Positions 8,423 to 17,165 of a DNA stretch of 64,000 bases are shown in pieces; positions within the stretch are counted from its first letter, which is position 1; the number at the start of each line of letters is the position of its first letter. The DNA comes from Burkholderia sp. GAS332 (lineage in GTDB: Bacteria > Pseudomonadota > Gammaproteobacteria > Burkholderiales > Burkholderiaceae). The notes under the pieces were generated by a model. It saw nothing but the letters and a program-made list of their open reading frames with translations. It ran no database searches and was not told the DNA's origin. Both the position numbers and the translations under genes were made by a program. The stretch covers positions 2,232,001 to 2,296,000 of the forward strand of contig FSRV01000002.1 of NCBI GenBank assembly GCA_900142905.1. The letters are read 5' to 3'.

Positions 8423-9580
8423 ATGGATTTTTCGCTGACCCACGAGCAGGACATGCTGGTCTCTTCACTGCGCACTTTCGTCGAGAAGGAATTGCAGCCT
8501 CACGAATTCGCGGTGGATCGCGCGGACGACGTTCCACCGGAACTGGCCGCCTCGATTCGCAAGAAAGCCATCGAGCTCGGCTTCTATGCCTTCAACATGC
8601 CCGAGAGCGTCGGCGGTGCGGGACTCGACTATTTGACGCAGGCGCTCGTCGAGCGCGAACTGGGTCGCACGAGCTGGGCACTGCATGTGTTCGTCGGCCG
8701 TCCAAGCAAGATCCTGATGGCCTGCAAAGGCGACCAGATCGAGCGTTATCTGAAGCCGACGGTGCGCGGCGAACTGGTGGACTGCTTCGCGCTGACCGAA
8801 CCGGGCGCCGGCTCTGACGCGATGGGCATTCGCACCCACGCGGTCCGCGACGGCGGCGACTACGTCATCAACGGCAGCAAGCATTTCATCAGCCACGCTG
8901 AAACCGCGGACTACGTGATTCTTTTCGCGGTCACCGGTGAAGAGGAACTCCGTGGACGCAAACGCAAACAGGTCACCTGCTTTCTGATCGACAAGGGTAC
9001 GCCTGGCATGACGATGCATCGGGGCCCGCATTGCACGAGTCTGCGCGGCTATCATCAGTCGGAAATCTTCTTCTCGGATTGCCGTGTCAGCGCGCAGCAA
9101 ATACTGGGCGAAGAGCACCGCGGCTTCGAGCTGGCGAGCGAGTGGTTGACGGCCGGCCGTGTGATGGTGGCGGCAAACAACATCGGCCGCGCACAGCGGG
9201 CGTTCGACATGGCAGCCGAATGGGCGGCCACACGGCAGCAGTTCGGCAAGCGCATCGGCGAATTCCAGGGGACGTCGTTCAAGCTCGCCGACATGGCGAC
9301 CGAGATTCGCGCCGCGGAACTCGTGACACTCTTCACCGCCGACAAACTCGACAAGGGCTCCATGACCGATGGCGATGCCGCACTCGCCAAGCTCCTGGCG
9401 ACAGAAACACTCGGGCGCGTCACCGACCATGCTGTTCAGATCTACGGTGGCATGGGTCTAATGGACGAACTGCCGATCGAACGCTTCTGGCGCGACGCAC
9501 GCATTGAGCGTATCTGGGAAGGCACGTCGGAAATCCAGCGGCATATCCTCTCGAAGGAAATCCTTAGAAGGTATAGCTAA
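8423..9580 (+). CDS. Acyl-CoA dehydrogenase
   Basis: An FAD-dependent acyl-CoA dehydrogenase of 385 residues that introduces an alpha,beta double bond into a CoA ester and passes electrons to ETF. The FAD-contact motif ALTEPGAGSDA is at 123-133. RQQFGKRIGEFQ and QIYGGMGLMDELPIERFWRDARI are family signatures, and the catalytic base is expected at Glu366 in WEGTSEIQRH. The start has GGAG 7 bp upstream. Its partner genes are the crotonase 3 bp upstream and a CoA ligase downstream; EtfAB is encoded nearby on the opposite strand. The acyl substrate is unknown; CaiA-like and short branched-chain enzymes are similar in layout. Confidence 0.92.
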   Translation: MDFSLTHEQDMLVSSLRTFVEKELQPHEFAVDRADDVPPELAASIRKKAIELGFYAFNMPESVGGAGLDYLTQALVERELGRTSWALHVFVGRPSKILMACKGDQIERYLKPTVRGELVDCFALTEPGAGSDAMGIRTHAVRDGGDYVINGSKHFISHAETADYVILFAVTGEEELRGRKRKQVTCFLIDKGTPGMTMHRGPHCTSLRGYHQSEIFFSDCRVSAQQILGEEHRGFELASEWLTAGRVMVAANNIGRAQRAFDMAAEWAATRQQFGKRIGEFQGTSFKLADMATEIRAAELVTLFTADKLDKGSMTDGDAALAKLLATETLGRVTDHAVQIYGGMGLMDELPIERFWRDARIERIWEGTSEIQRHILSKEILRRYS

Positions 9581-9700
9581 AGCCGTTGTACTTGCGGCCG
9601 GCGCGGCGATTGTGCACACACCGTGCACGATCCGGCGCTACCAATAAAAAATGCAGGGCGCGCATTGCAGGCGCGTCCTCAATCATTCAAGAGACATGCC

Positions 9701-11827
9701 ATGGGACATACTCCCGCCGCCGCGAACCGCGACGCTCTGCGGGCCGCGAATCTGCGCCGACTTCTCAATCCCGCCAGCATCGCGTTGATCGGTGGCCGCA
9801 GCATCGCCGGCGCGGTGCAGCGTTGCCGCGACTTCGGCTTTACCGGCGATATCTATCTCGTCAATCCGACCCACGCCGAGATCGACGGCGTCCGCTGCCA
9901 CGCGAGCATCGCCGAGCTGCCCTCCGCGCCTGACGCGGTATTCGTCGCGGTGCCGGCGGCACAGACGGTCGGCGTCGTGCGCGATCTCGCCGCGCGCGGA
10001 GCCGGCGGCGCGGTCGCGTATGCATCGGGCTTTGCGGAGATGGGAAGGGACGGCGCCGCCTTGCAAGCCAGCCTGCTCGAAGCCGCCGGCGACATGGCCG
10101 TGCTCGGTCCGAACTGCTATGGTTTGCTCAACGGCCTGAACGGTAGTGCGCTGTGGCCAGTCGCGCACGGCGCCGCACGCGTCGACGAGGGCGTGGCAGT
10201 CATCACGCAAAGCGGCAATCTCGCGTACAACCTCTCGATGAGCAGCCGTACGGTGCCCTTCGCGTATCTTGTGAGCGTCGGCAATCAGGCGATGATCGAC
10301 GTGGCCCTGCTGATCGATGCGTTTCTCGACAACCCCAAGGTCCGCGCCATCGGCGTCCATCTGGAAGGGCTCAAGAACGTCCCTGCGTTTAGCGCTGCGG
10401 CCGCCCGCGCCCTGGCGCGGGGTGTACCGATCGTCGCGCTCAAGAGCGGCGTATCGAAGCTCGGCGCGCAACTCGCGCTTAGCCACACGAGCTCGCTCGC
10501 GGGCTCGGACGCGCTGTACGACGCGCTCTTCAAACGGCTCGGCATCATCCGCGTCAAGGATCCTGTCAGTCTCGTGGAAACGTTGAAATTCCTCTCGCTA
10601 GGCGGCGTGCCGAAAAGCGGCAAACTCGCGGCGCTCGCAACGTCCGGCGGCGATGCGGGTCTCGTGGCCGATCTCGCGGAAACGCACGGCATCGCGTTTC
10701 CGCCTGTCAGCGCACAAGGCCGAGCCGCGTTGCAGCAGGTATTGCCCGCTTACGCGAACATCGCCAACCCGCTCGACTTCACGACCACGCCGTGGGGCAA
10801 TCCGGACGCCATGCGCGCCTGCTGCGACGCCTTGTTGAGCGATGGCCCGGGCGCGGCGGCCATCATTCTGGACTACCCCAAAGAAAACACAGGCGAGCGC
10901 CCTGCTTGCGATATCGCCGCCCACGCGTTCGCCGATTCGGCTCGCCGGTATGGGGTAACCGGCGCAATCATTTCGGTGTTCCCCGATCTGACACCTCCCG
11001 AGCATGCCGCGCAAATGGCGGCCGCCGGCGTCGCGCCCTTGCAGGGACTCTCGGAAGGTATCGCGGCGATCGGTGCGGCGATGTGGTACGGCGCCACGCG
11101 CTCACGCATTCTGGAAGCGGACAGCCTCTCAGCGTTGCCGGTGTTGCAAGCAGGACAGAGCACGGGATCGAGTCGCCTGTACGACGAATGGGACAGCAAG
11201 CGCATGCTCGCGGAATACGGATTGACGGTGCCCGCGAGCGAAATGGTGGCACCCGCCGATGCACCGGCTGCGGCCCAACGACTAGGTTTTCCGGTGTGCG
11301 TGAAGGTCGTGAGCGAGCAGCTCCCGCACAAGACCGAAGCCGGCGCGGTGGCACTCAAACTGGATTCGCCGCAAGCCGTCGCGCAGGCAGTCGAGCGCAT
11401 GACGCAAAGCGTCGCGCAGTATGCACCGGAGGTGAAGGTCGAGCGCATTCTGGTCGAGCGCATGGCAGGCGCCCCTATTCTGGAACTGATCGTCGGCATC
11501 AAGCGTGAGGATGATTTCGGGTTGGCGCTCGTGCTTGGCAGTGGCGGCGTGCTGGTTGAACTGATCCGCGATACGGCAACCCTGCTGCTGCCGGTTCGCG
11601 AGGAAGACGTGCGCGCGGCGCTGCTGGGACTGAAGCTCGGCCCGCTCCTCACCGGCTATCGCGGTGGCCGGCATGCCGATCTCGATGCGGTCGTGCGCAA
11701 TATCATGGCCATTGCCCGATTCGCGCAGACACACGCCGACAGGCTGATGGAACTCGATGTCAATCCGCTGTTGGTGCTCGAACACGACGCAGTGGCCGTG
11801 GACGCCTTGATCCGTCTCGACGCTTGA
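9701..11827 (+). CDS. NDP-forming acyl-CoA synthetase (acetate-CoA ligase family)
   Basis: A 708-residue ligase of the ADP-forming acetyl-CoA synthetase type. The order is an N-terminal Rossmann CoA-binding domain (about 15-130), succinyl-CoA-ligase-like domains (about 150-450) and a C-terminal ATP-grasp domain (about 480-700) containing GFPVCVKVVSEQLPHKTEAGAV. It would activate a carboxylic acid with ATP to a CoA ester for the two beta-oxidation enzymes upstream. The ATG at 9701 is preferred over an earlier in-frame start at 9623 because homology begins just after it; AAGAGA precedes it. The gap to the dehydrogenase gene is 120 bp. Confidence 0.88.
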   Translation: MGHTPAAANRDALRAANLRRLLNPASIALIGGRSIAGAVQRCRDFGFTGDIYLVNPTHAEIDGVRCHASIAELPSAPDAVFVAVPAAQTVGVVRDLAARGAGGAVAYASGFAEMGRDGAALQASLLEAAGDMAVLGPNCYGLLNGLNGSALWPVAHGAARVDEGVAVITQSGNLAYNLSMSSRTVPFAYLVSVGNQAMIDVALLIDAFLDNPKVRAIGVHLEGLKNVPAFSAAAARALARGVPIVALKSGVSKLGAQLALSHTSSLAGSDALYDALFKRLGIIRVKDPVSLVETLKFLSLGGVPKSGKLAALATSGGDAGLVADLAETHGIAFPPVSAQGRAALQQVLPAYANIANPLDFTTTPWGNPDAMRACCDALLSDGPGAAAIILDYPKENTGERPACDIAAHAFADSARRYGVTGAIISVFPDLTPPEHAAQMAAAGVAPLQGLSEGIAAIGAAMWYGATRSRILEADSLSALPVLQAGQSTGSSRLYDEWDSKRMLAEYGLTVPASEMVAPADAPAAAQRLGFPVCVKVVSEQLPHKTEAGAVALKLDSPQAVAQAVERMTQSVAQYAPEVKVERILVERMAGAPILELIVGIKREDDFGLALVLGSGGVLVELIRDTATLLLPVREEDVRAALLGLKLGPLLTGYRGGRHADLDAVVRNIMAIARFAQTHADRLMELDVNPLLVLEHDAVAVDALIRLDA

Positions 11828-11838
11828 TGCGATGCCGC

Positions 11839-11873
11839 TTGCCCGCTTTGACCTGGGTGGTTAAGGCGGGCAA
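11839..11873. terminator. Stem-loop after CoA-ligase gene, with short GGGCAAC repeats
   Basis: TTGCCCGC (11839-11846) pairs with GCGGGCAA (11866-11873), an 8-bp stem just after the ligase stop, between convergent genes. No T-run follows, so a rho-independent terminator is not certain. GGGCAAC recurs at 11868, 11894 and 11920, with a GGACAAC variant between the last two. Confidence 0.4.
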
Positions 11874-11929
11874 CCGAGATGGGTACATAAGATGGGCAAC
11901 TAAAACGGACAACTGAAGCGGGCAACCGT

Positions 11930-13348
11930 TCAGATGACCTTACCCGGATTGAGAATGCCGAGCGGATCGAAGGCACGCTTGAGCCGGTGCATGGCTTCGA
12001 TTTCCTCGTGGCTGCGGGAGCAGTGAAGCCACGCGCGTTTATGAACGCCAATGCCGTGCTCCGCTGAAATGGAGCCGCCCGCATCACTCACCTGCCCATA
12101 AACGACAGCTTCGACATCGTGCGCGCTTTCGCCCTGGGCATAGGGGGCCGACACGCACAGATGCAAATTGCTGTCGCCGAGATGACCGAAGAAGAACACA
12201 TGCGCTTCCGGCCAGCGCGCTTTTAACGCACGTTCGCAGGCCATGACACATGCTTCCATGCCGCCAAGCGGCAAGCTCACATCGAAATTGATCAGATCGG
12301 GCAGGCTATCTATCGCGAGCCCCTCGCGTATCGTCCAGAAAGCTTGTGCTTCAGCGACGTTCTGGGCCACCACGGCATCGACGACAAGTTCGCTTTCGAG
12401 CCAGCGTTCAAGCGTAGCGTTAAAGCGCGCGGCCGTTTCCTCCGCATCACTCCCTGCGCATTCAAGCAACACCGGAAAGCCCGCGTCGGCGAGCTGCGGC
12501 GCGCGAACCTCGGGCGTATGCGCCGCCACGAACGTGTAGAACGCCGGCCACATCGCTTCGAAGCTCAGCAAGTCGGGGAGCGCGGCGCGCGCCGCATGCA
12601 GCAGTTCGAGCGCCGCCGGGAAGTCTTTTGTCACGCAAAGTGCTGTACTCGGCGCGGCAAGCCGCGGATGCATGCGCAGCACCACACGCGTCACGACGCC
12701 GAGCGTCCCCTCACTACCGACGAACAGTTGACGCAGATCGTAGCCAGCATTGTTCTTCTGCATCTTATTCAGCGACGACAGCACCGTGCCGTCGGCCAGC
12801 ACCACCTCCAGGCCGAGCACCTGCTCGCGCGTCGTTCCGTAGCGGACCACGCAATTGCCACCCGCGTTGGTCGCAACATTGCCGCCGATCTGGCACGAGC
12901 CGCGCGCGCCGAGATCGAGGCCGAGCGTGAAGCCGGCATCCGCTACCGCCTCCTGGATGGTTTGCAGCGTCGTGCCGGCCCACGCGGTCACCGTGGCGGC
13001 ATGACGGTCGATCTCCTCCACACCGTTCAAGCGTTCGAGCGACAGGACGACTTCGCCCGCCCCCGGCGCAGCGCCCCCCGCCAGCCCGGTCATCCCACCT
13101 TGCGGCACGACCGGCTGACAGAATGCCGAGCAAATGACCAACGCGCGACTGACCTCATCGACGCTGCGCGGCCGAAGCACGGCAAGCGGCCGCACACCCG
13201 CCGCTTCGCCGTAGTTCGTAAAGTAGCGCTCGCCGACGTCTTCGCCGCGGAGCACGCATTCAGGGCCCAGCGCATCGATAAGCGCTGCCATGACGTCGTC
13301 CGCGTTCGCCTGTGGGACGCCGTTTGTATCGTTTCGCCGCGTGCTCAT
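11930..13348 (-). CDS. FAD-linked oxidase (GlcD/D-2-hydroxyacid dehydrogenase family)
   Basis: A 472-residue flavoprotein of the vanillyl-alcohol-oxidase superfamily, with an N-terminal FAD_binding_4 domain and a C-terminal FAD-oxidase domain. Motifs are PQGGMTGLAGG (82-92), IGGNVATNAGGN (154-165), FGHLGDSNLH near 395 and SAEHGIGVHKR near 430. Relatives oxidise D-lactate, glycolate or D-2-hydroxyglutarate. It lies 45 bp downstream of the porin gene on the same strand, with a hairpin between them. In this setting it may oxidise a 2-hydroxyacid formed by hydration of an enoyl-CoA followed by thioester cleavage, but that is inference. Confidence 0.85.
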   Translation of the reverse strand: MSTRRNDTNGVPQANADDVMAALIDALGPECVLRGEDVGERYFTNYGEAAGVRPLAVLRPRSVDEVSRALVICSAFCQPVVPQGGMTGLAGGAAPGAGEVVLSLERLNGVEEIDRHAATVTAWAGTTLQTIQEAVADAGFTLGLDLGARGSCQIGGNVATNAGGNCVVRYGTTREQVLGLEVVLADGTVLSSLNKMQKNNAGYDLRQLFVGSEGTLGVVTRVVLRMHPRLAAPSTALCVTKDFPAALELLHAARAALPDLLSFEAMWPAFYTFVAAHTPEVRAPQLADAGFPVLLECAGSDAEETAARFNATLERWLESELVVDAVVAQNVAEAQAFWTIREGLAIDSLPDLINFDVSLPLGGMEACVMACERALKARWPEAHVFFFGHLGDSNLHLCVSAPYAQGESAHDVEAVVYGQVSDAGGSISAEHGIGVHKRAWLHCSRSHEEIEAMHRLKRAFDPLGILNPGKVI

Positions 13349-13359
13349 GATAAGAAACG

Positions 13360-13380
13360 GGCGCCAGAGAGACCGGCGCC
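13360..13380 (-). terminator. Hairpin after porin gene
   Basis: GGCGCC at 13360-13365 and again at 13375-13380 gives a 6-bp GC stem with a 9-nt loop. Read on the minus strand it follows the porin stop and is trailed by CGTTTCTTATC. It probably terminates most porin transcripts, with some readthrough into the oxidase. Confidence 0.5.
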
Positions 13381-13393
13381 ACCCTCAAGACAG

Positions 13394-14524
13394 TTAGAAG
13401 TTGTGCCGCATGCCGATGCGTGCGGCGGTCTGGTTACGGCTCGAAGACGGTGTAAAGCTATAACCGATCACCGCATCGACGCCCTCGGATGCGCGCATCC
13501 AATCCAGTGCAGCATACACGTCAGTGGTTTTGGACAGTAAATAGTGCGTACCCAGCGCCACCTCATGCCAATGGTGACTTTCGAAAGTCGTGTACTGGTA
13601 ACCGGCAATCAACGAAAGCGGCGCCGTCGCCTGGTACTGCACACCGGTTTCGTAGACGCGCATCGTGGACGACTGCCCATAACCCTTGAAGGTCGTATTC
13701 GAGAAGTCGCCGTTCACCGTCAACTTGCCAAAGACGTAAGACCCGCCAATGCCGAAGATCGACTGTGAATCGACCTTGAACGGCGTGCTGGAATACGAGT
13801 CGGTGACAGCGCCCGTGGCCGGATTGACGGTTGCGACCGTCTGGCCGAGCATGCTCGTTACACCGATCTGCGCATAGGGATCGAGACCCGCAAGTCCAGT
13901 GGGCGAATTCAAGCGCGTGTAGTTGCCGGCGGCGGAGAAGTTGCCGATGTTGTAGGTCGACCCCACGCTCCATGAACTGCCATCGTGGAAATCGCCGGCT
14001 GTATTGCTGAACGAATACATACCGCCCACCACAAGCCCGTGAAAACTGTTGCTCACGAACTTGATCGAGTTCTGCAAGCGGTCGCCGCTCTGGCGGTCGA
14101 AATCGCCCAGGTGAACACCATAGCCGCTGCCGAACGCGCTGACGTTGTTTGCTGCGGTGAAGTCAAACGCGAAATCGTACTGGTTGCCGAACGTGAGCGT
14201 GCCCCAGTCGTTGGCGAGGCCCACATAGGCCTGGCGGCCAAACAACGCGCCGCCCTGGTTCAGCCGGCCGGTGCCGAGTCGAAACCCGCTTTCCAGCTTG
14301 AATACCGCCTTGTTGCCGCCACCCAGGTCCTCGGTGCCCATGAAACCAACACGGTTTCCGTACGAAACGCCGTCGTCAAACAGGTACTCATGTGCGCCGC
14401 CGGCATTGCTCACGTACGTCAAACCCGCATCGATGATGCCGTACAGCGAAACGCTGCTTTGCGCAAACGCCTGCGCAGTGGCAAATGCGCAAAAGGCGCC
14501 GACAGCCATGATTTTTTTATTCAT
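13394..14524 (-). CDS. Gram-negative porin, Burkholderia OmpC-like type
   Basis: A 376-residue outer-membrane trimeric porin. The chosen ATG at complement(14522..14524) gives a clean Sec signal peptide (MNKKIMAVGAFCAFATAQAFA, about 21 residues), then QSSVSLYGIIDAGLTYVSN, the typical porin_4 start. It ends in Phe (RIGMRHNF), the outer-membrane insertion signal. A longer reading from 14680 only adds a non-homologous leader. GGAG lies about 10 bp before the ATG. Its promoter carries the shared operator at 14690-14718, so it is probably the outer-membrane entry route for the compound imported by the nearby Pot-type systems. Confidence 0.92.
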   Translation of the reverse strand: MNKKIMAVGAFCAFATAQAFAQSSVSLYGIIDAGLTYVSNAGGAHEYLFDDGVSYGNRVGFMGTEDLGGGNKAVFKLESGFRLGTGRLNQGGALFGRQAYVGLANDWGTLTFGNQYDFAFDFTAANNVSAFGSGYGVHLGDFDRQSGDRLQNSIKFVSNSFHGLVVGGMYSFSNTAGDFHDGSSWSVGSTYNIGNFSAAGNYTRLNSPTGLAGLDPYAQIGVTSMLGQTVATVNPATGAVTDSYSSTPFKVDSQSIFGIGGSYVFGKLTVNGDFSNTTFKGYGQSSTMRVYETGVQYQATAPLSLIAGYQYTTFESHHWHEVALGTHYLLSKTTDVYAALDWMRASEGVDAVIGYSFTPSSSRNQTAARIGMRHNF

Positions 14525-14689
14525 CGTCAAGGTCTCCACTCCATCAATAGATCTGTGTCGTGCGGTTGCGGGGAACGTCACGCCGAACACCACCGGAATC
14601 AAACCGGCAGCGGTTATTCGTGATACTCGGAAGTCTGTCGAACACGTCGCGAACACGCCTTGTGATACGCGCTCATGCAATGGAGGCTG

Positions 14690-14718
14690 AGTATAGGTAT
14701 GGCTGAACGAATGTTCAA
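14690..14718 (-). promoter_or_regulatory. Composite promoter-operator, site 2 (porin promoter)
   Basis: Read on the minus strand: TTGAAC (complement 14713-14718), a 17-bp spacer, TATACT (complement 14690-14695). The perfect inverted repeat TGAAC-GAAT-GTTCA (14704-14717) overlaps the -35 box. The layout matches sites 1, 3, 6 and 7. It drives the porin gene, with a leader of about 160 nt. The 392-bp gap 14525-14916 also holds site 3; nothing else was seen in it. Confidence 0.75.
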
Positions 14719-14772
14719 CATAAACCCGGTCAACAACACCTCAGTGTTTACATGGAGGTACTTTTCTTGATG

Positions 14773-14801
14773 TTGAAAAAACGTTCAATTCGATCTACTA
14801 T
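14773..14801 (+). promoter_or_regulatory. Composite promoter-operator, site 3 (thioesterase promoter)
   Basis: TTGAAA (14773-14778), a 17-bp spacer, TACTAT (14796-14801). The inverted repeat TTGAA-N6-TTCAA (14773-14788) overlaps the -35 box. It faces the thioesterase-aldehyde dehydrogenase operon, about 110 bp upstream of its start, and is divergent from site 2. Confidence 0.7.
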
Positions 14802-14916
14802 CGGTATACTGACGCGTAAGCGGTCTCGATAGACACGACTGACGCCCCTTCGACACACTGTCGAGTTCATCGCTCGACCTCGGTCGACACCACGCCAAGT
14901 TGGGAGCGCAACTCAC

Positions 14917-15486
14917 ATGAGCAACAACGATGTCGCATCCGTGCATCAGCTACGTTCGGCCTACGAAGGGCAGAAGGCTGAGTCGTTCGATCTGAACGCC
15001 ACGATCGCCACCCCGCTCGAACTGCATCAGTGCACGGTGAAGCCGGAATGGGTCGACTACAACCAGCACATGAGCGAGTCGTGCTATCTGCTCGTGTTCG
15101 GCGACAACAGCGACGCGTTCTTCCGCTACTTCGGCATTGACGACGACTACAGGTCGGGCGGTCATTCGATTTACACAGTAGAGACGCACATACGCAACCT
15201 TCGCGAAGTGGCGCTTGGCGAGCCCTTGCGCTTAACGCTGCGTCTGCTCGATTTCGATCACAAGCGGCTGCACGTCTTCCACGAGATGTGGCACGCAGAG
15301 AGCAATACGTTGCTCGCTACCGGAGAACAATTGCTGATGCACGTCGACATGCAAGCAGGACGCGCGGCGTCTTTTCCGGTCGAATTGCAGACACGGCTCG
15401 AGGTGATCCGGACCGCACACTCACGCGAGCCACGTCCGGTCGATGCAGGACGCGCCATTGCAATCAACCATCGCCGCCCTACCTGA
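14917..15486 (+). CDS. Hot-dog fold acyl-CoA thioesterase, carnitine-dehydrogenase-associated type
   Basis: A 189-residue thioesterase of the 4HBT-like superfamily. VDYNQHMSESCYLLVFGD (about 48-65) and YTVETHIRNLREVALGEPL (about 87-105) resemble the thioesterase domain fused to some L-carnitine dehydrogenases and stand-alone betainyl-CoA thioesterases. It would hydrolyse a short CoA ester, possibly of a betaine-like compound. That fits the BetI-like regulators in the same regulon, but specificity is inferred. A GGGAG sequence lies 10 bp before the ATG. The aldehyde dehydrogenase gene follows after 14 bp. Confidence 0.75.
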   Translation: MSNNDVASVHQLRSAYEGQKAESFDLNATIATPLELHQCTVKPEWVDYNQHMSESCYLLVFGDNSDAFFRYFGIDDDYRSGGHSIYTVETHIRNLREVALGEPLRLTLRLLDFDHKRLHVFHEMWHAESNTLLATGEQLLMHVDMQAGRAASFPVELQTRLEVIRTAHSREPRPVDAGRAIAINHRRPT

Positions 15487-15500
15487 TAAAACACCGGAAT

Positions 15501-16985
15501 ATGACACTCGAATCATGGAGTCGCCGCGCCGTCGAGCTCGGCATTGAAGGCCGCGCTTTCATCAACGGCGAACTCAGCCATGCGCACGACGGCGCGACGT
15601 TTGCCTGCACCAGCCCGATCGACGGACGCGCGCTCACCCAGGTCGCGCGATGCGGCGAAGAGGACGTGAATCATGCAGTCCGCGCCGCGCGGCGCTGCTT
15701 CGAAAGCGGCGCATGGCGGAGCATGGAACCTCGCGCGCGCAAGAACGTGCTGCTGCGCTGGGCCGAACTCGTACGCCAGCATGCGGATGAAATCGCCCTG
15801 CTCGAAACGCTCGATACCGGCAAGCCAATCGCCGACACAACGAGCGTGGACATTCCATCAGCCGCTTACTGCATCAGCTGGTTTGCGGAAGCCATCGACA
15901 AAGTCGGCGGAGAAGTGGTGCCCACCAGCACGCATTTGCTCGGTCTGGTCACGCGCGAACCCGTGGGCGTCGTTGCTGCTGTCGTGCCGTGGAATTTTCC
16001 CGCGCTCATCGCGATGTGGAAATGTGCGCCGGCGCTCGCCTGCGGCAATAGCGTCGTACTCAAACCCTCGGAGAAATCGCCGCTCAGTACAATCCGGCTT
16101 GCCCAATTGGCCAGCGAGGCCGGGCTGCCGCCAGGCGCGCTCAACGTTGTGCCTGGGTTCGGTGACACAGGACAGGCGCTCGCGAGCCATATGGACGTCG
16201 ACTGCATCGCGTTCACCGGATCGACGGCGGTAGGCCGCAAGATCGCGCGGTACGCCGCTGAATCCAATCTCAAGCGTGCGTGGCTCGAACTGGGCGGCAA
16301 ATCGCCTCAGATCGTGCTGCCCGACTGTCCCGATCTCGAGCGCGCGGCGCGCACTGTCGCCCATGCGGTGTTCTACAACACGGGGCAAATGTGCACAGCA
16401 GGTTCGCGCCTGCTGGTCCATCGCGAGATCAAGGGAGAGTTCATCGAACGGGTGCTCGCCGCAGCGCAGGGCTACGCACCCGGCGATCCACTTTCACCGG
16501 AGACCCGCATGGGTAGTCTGATCGATGCATCGCAGGTCGATCGGGTATTGGGTTATATCCAGCAAGGACGTGACGATGCCACGCTGTTGACAGGCGGTCG
16601 CCGCGCGTTGAACAGCAGCGGCGGTCAATATATCGAACCGACGGTATTCGATTGCCCGCGCGCCGATATCGCTCTCGTGAACGAGGAAATCTTTGGGCCC
16701 GTGCTGTCAGTCGTGACGTTCGACTCGCTGGACGAGGCGGTCGCCCTCGCCAACGATACGGTGTACGGGCTCGCCGCATCGGTCTGGAGCGCCGACCTGT
16801 CGACCGCACACGAAACGGCGCGCCGTCTGCGCGCCGGTACGGTGTGGGTCAACTGCTATGAGGAAACCGACGATATGAACTTCCCGTTCGGCGGTTTCAA
16901 GGAATCAGGCAACGGTCGCGACAACTCGTTGCATGCACTCGAAAAATACACCGAGCTGAAATCGACCATCGTCAAACTGCGGTGA
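15501..16985 (+). CDS. NAD(P)-dependent aldehyde dehydrogenase, PuuC-like
   Basis: A 494-residue aldehyde dehydrogenase. PWNFP (163-167), ELGGKSPQ (263-270, general base Glu263) and GQMCTAGSR with catalytic Cys298 are intact. The sequence resembles gamma-glutamyl-gamma-aminobutyraldehyde and aminobutyraldehyde dehydrogenases, which oxidise aldehydes released by amine transamination. The aminotransferase at 19110-20504 could supply its substrate. A longer reading from 15288 overlaps the thioesterase gene and is rejected; the ATG at 15501 gives the normal N-terminus. Upstream GGAAT is a weak ribosome site, so translation may be coupled to the thioesterase gene. Confidence 0.9.
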   Translation: MTLESWSRRAVELGIEGRAFINGELSHAHDGATFACTSPIDGRALTQVARCGEEDVNHAVRAARRCFESGAWRSMEPRARKNVLLRWAELVRQHADEIALLETLDTGKPIADTTSVDIPSAAYCISWFAEAIDKVGGEVVPTSTHLLGLVTREPVGVVAAVVPWNFPALIAMWKCAPALACGNSVVLKPSEKSPLSTIRLAQLASEAGLPPGALNVVPGFGDTGQALASHMDVDCIAFTGSTAVGRKIARYAAESNLKRAWLELGGKSPQIVLPDCPDLERAARTVAHAVFYNTGQMCTAGSRLLVHREIKGEFIERVLAAAQGYAPGDPLSPETRMGSLIDASQVDRVLGYIQQGRDDATLLTGGRRALNSSGGQYIEPTVFDCPRADIALVNEEIFGPVLSVVTFDSLDEAVALANDTVYGLAASVWSADLSTAHETARRLRAGTVWVNCYEETDDMNFPFGGFKESGNGRDNSLHALEKYTELKSTIVKLR

Positions 16986-16997
16986 CGGCACTGTAGA

Positions 16998-17062
16998 GCC
17001 GGGCAGTGGGTTTGGGTCCCCGAGGTTTTGAACCCGAAGCACTGACCACCCCGTTGCCCGGC
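16998..17062. terminator. Large imperfect stem-loop between convergent genes
   Basis: GCCGGGCA (16998-17005) pairs with TGCCCGGC (17055-17062), and GTGGG/CCACC and GGGTT/AACCC extend pairing inside. It starts 12 bp after the aldehyde dehydrogenase stop and is probably a terminator. Confidence 0.45.
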
Positions 17063-17079
17063 GATCGTCATCAGTTTGG

Positions 17080-17156
17080 CTGTGGCGCAAATCGCGATCA
17101 ACGAACCGGTTGGCGTGTCGACCTGATCGATTCGCTGAGCGCGATTTGCACCACAG
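17080..17156. repeat. 17-bp inverted repeat, one mismatch, 43-nt loop
   Basis: CTGTGGCGCAAATCGCG (17080-17096) is the reverse complement, with one mismatch, of the 17 bases at 17140-17156. It ends 9 bp before the stop of the DUF3138 gene on the minus strand, so it can act as a bidirectional terminator. It could also be a palindromic interspersed element. Confidence 0.55.
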
Positions 17157-17165
17157 TCTAAAACA

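Noticed and set aside
12344..13540. 398-codon plus-strand ORF opposite the FAD-linked oxidase
   Set aside because: Arg/His-rich composition and complete overlap with a well-supported gene.
15288..15500. Upstream extension of the PuuC-like aldehyde dehydrogenase
   Set aside because: The extra codons overlap the thioesterase gene in another frame and have no homology; the ATG at 15501 gives the normal N-terminus.
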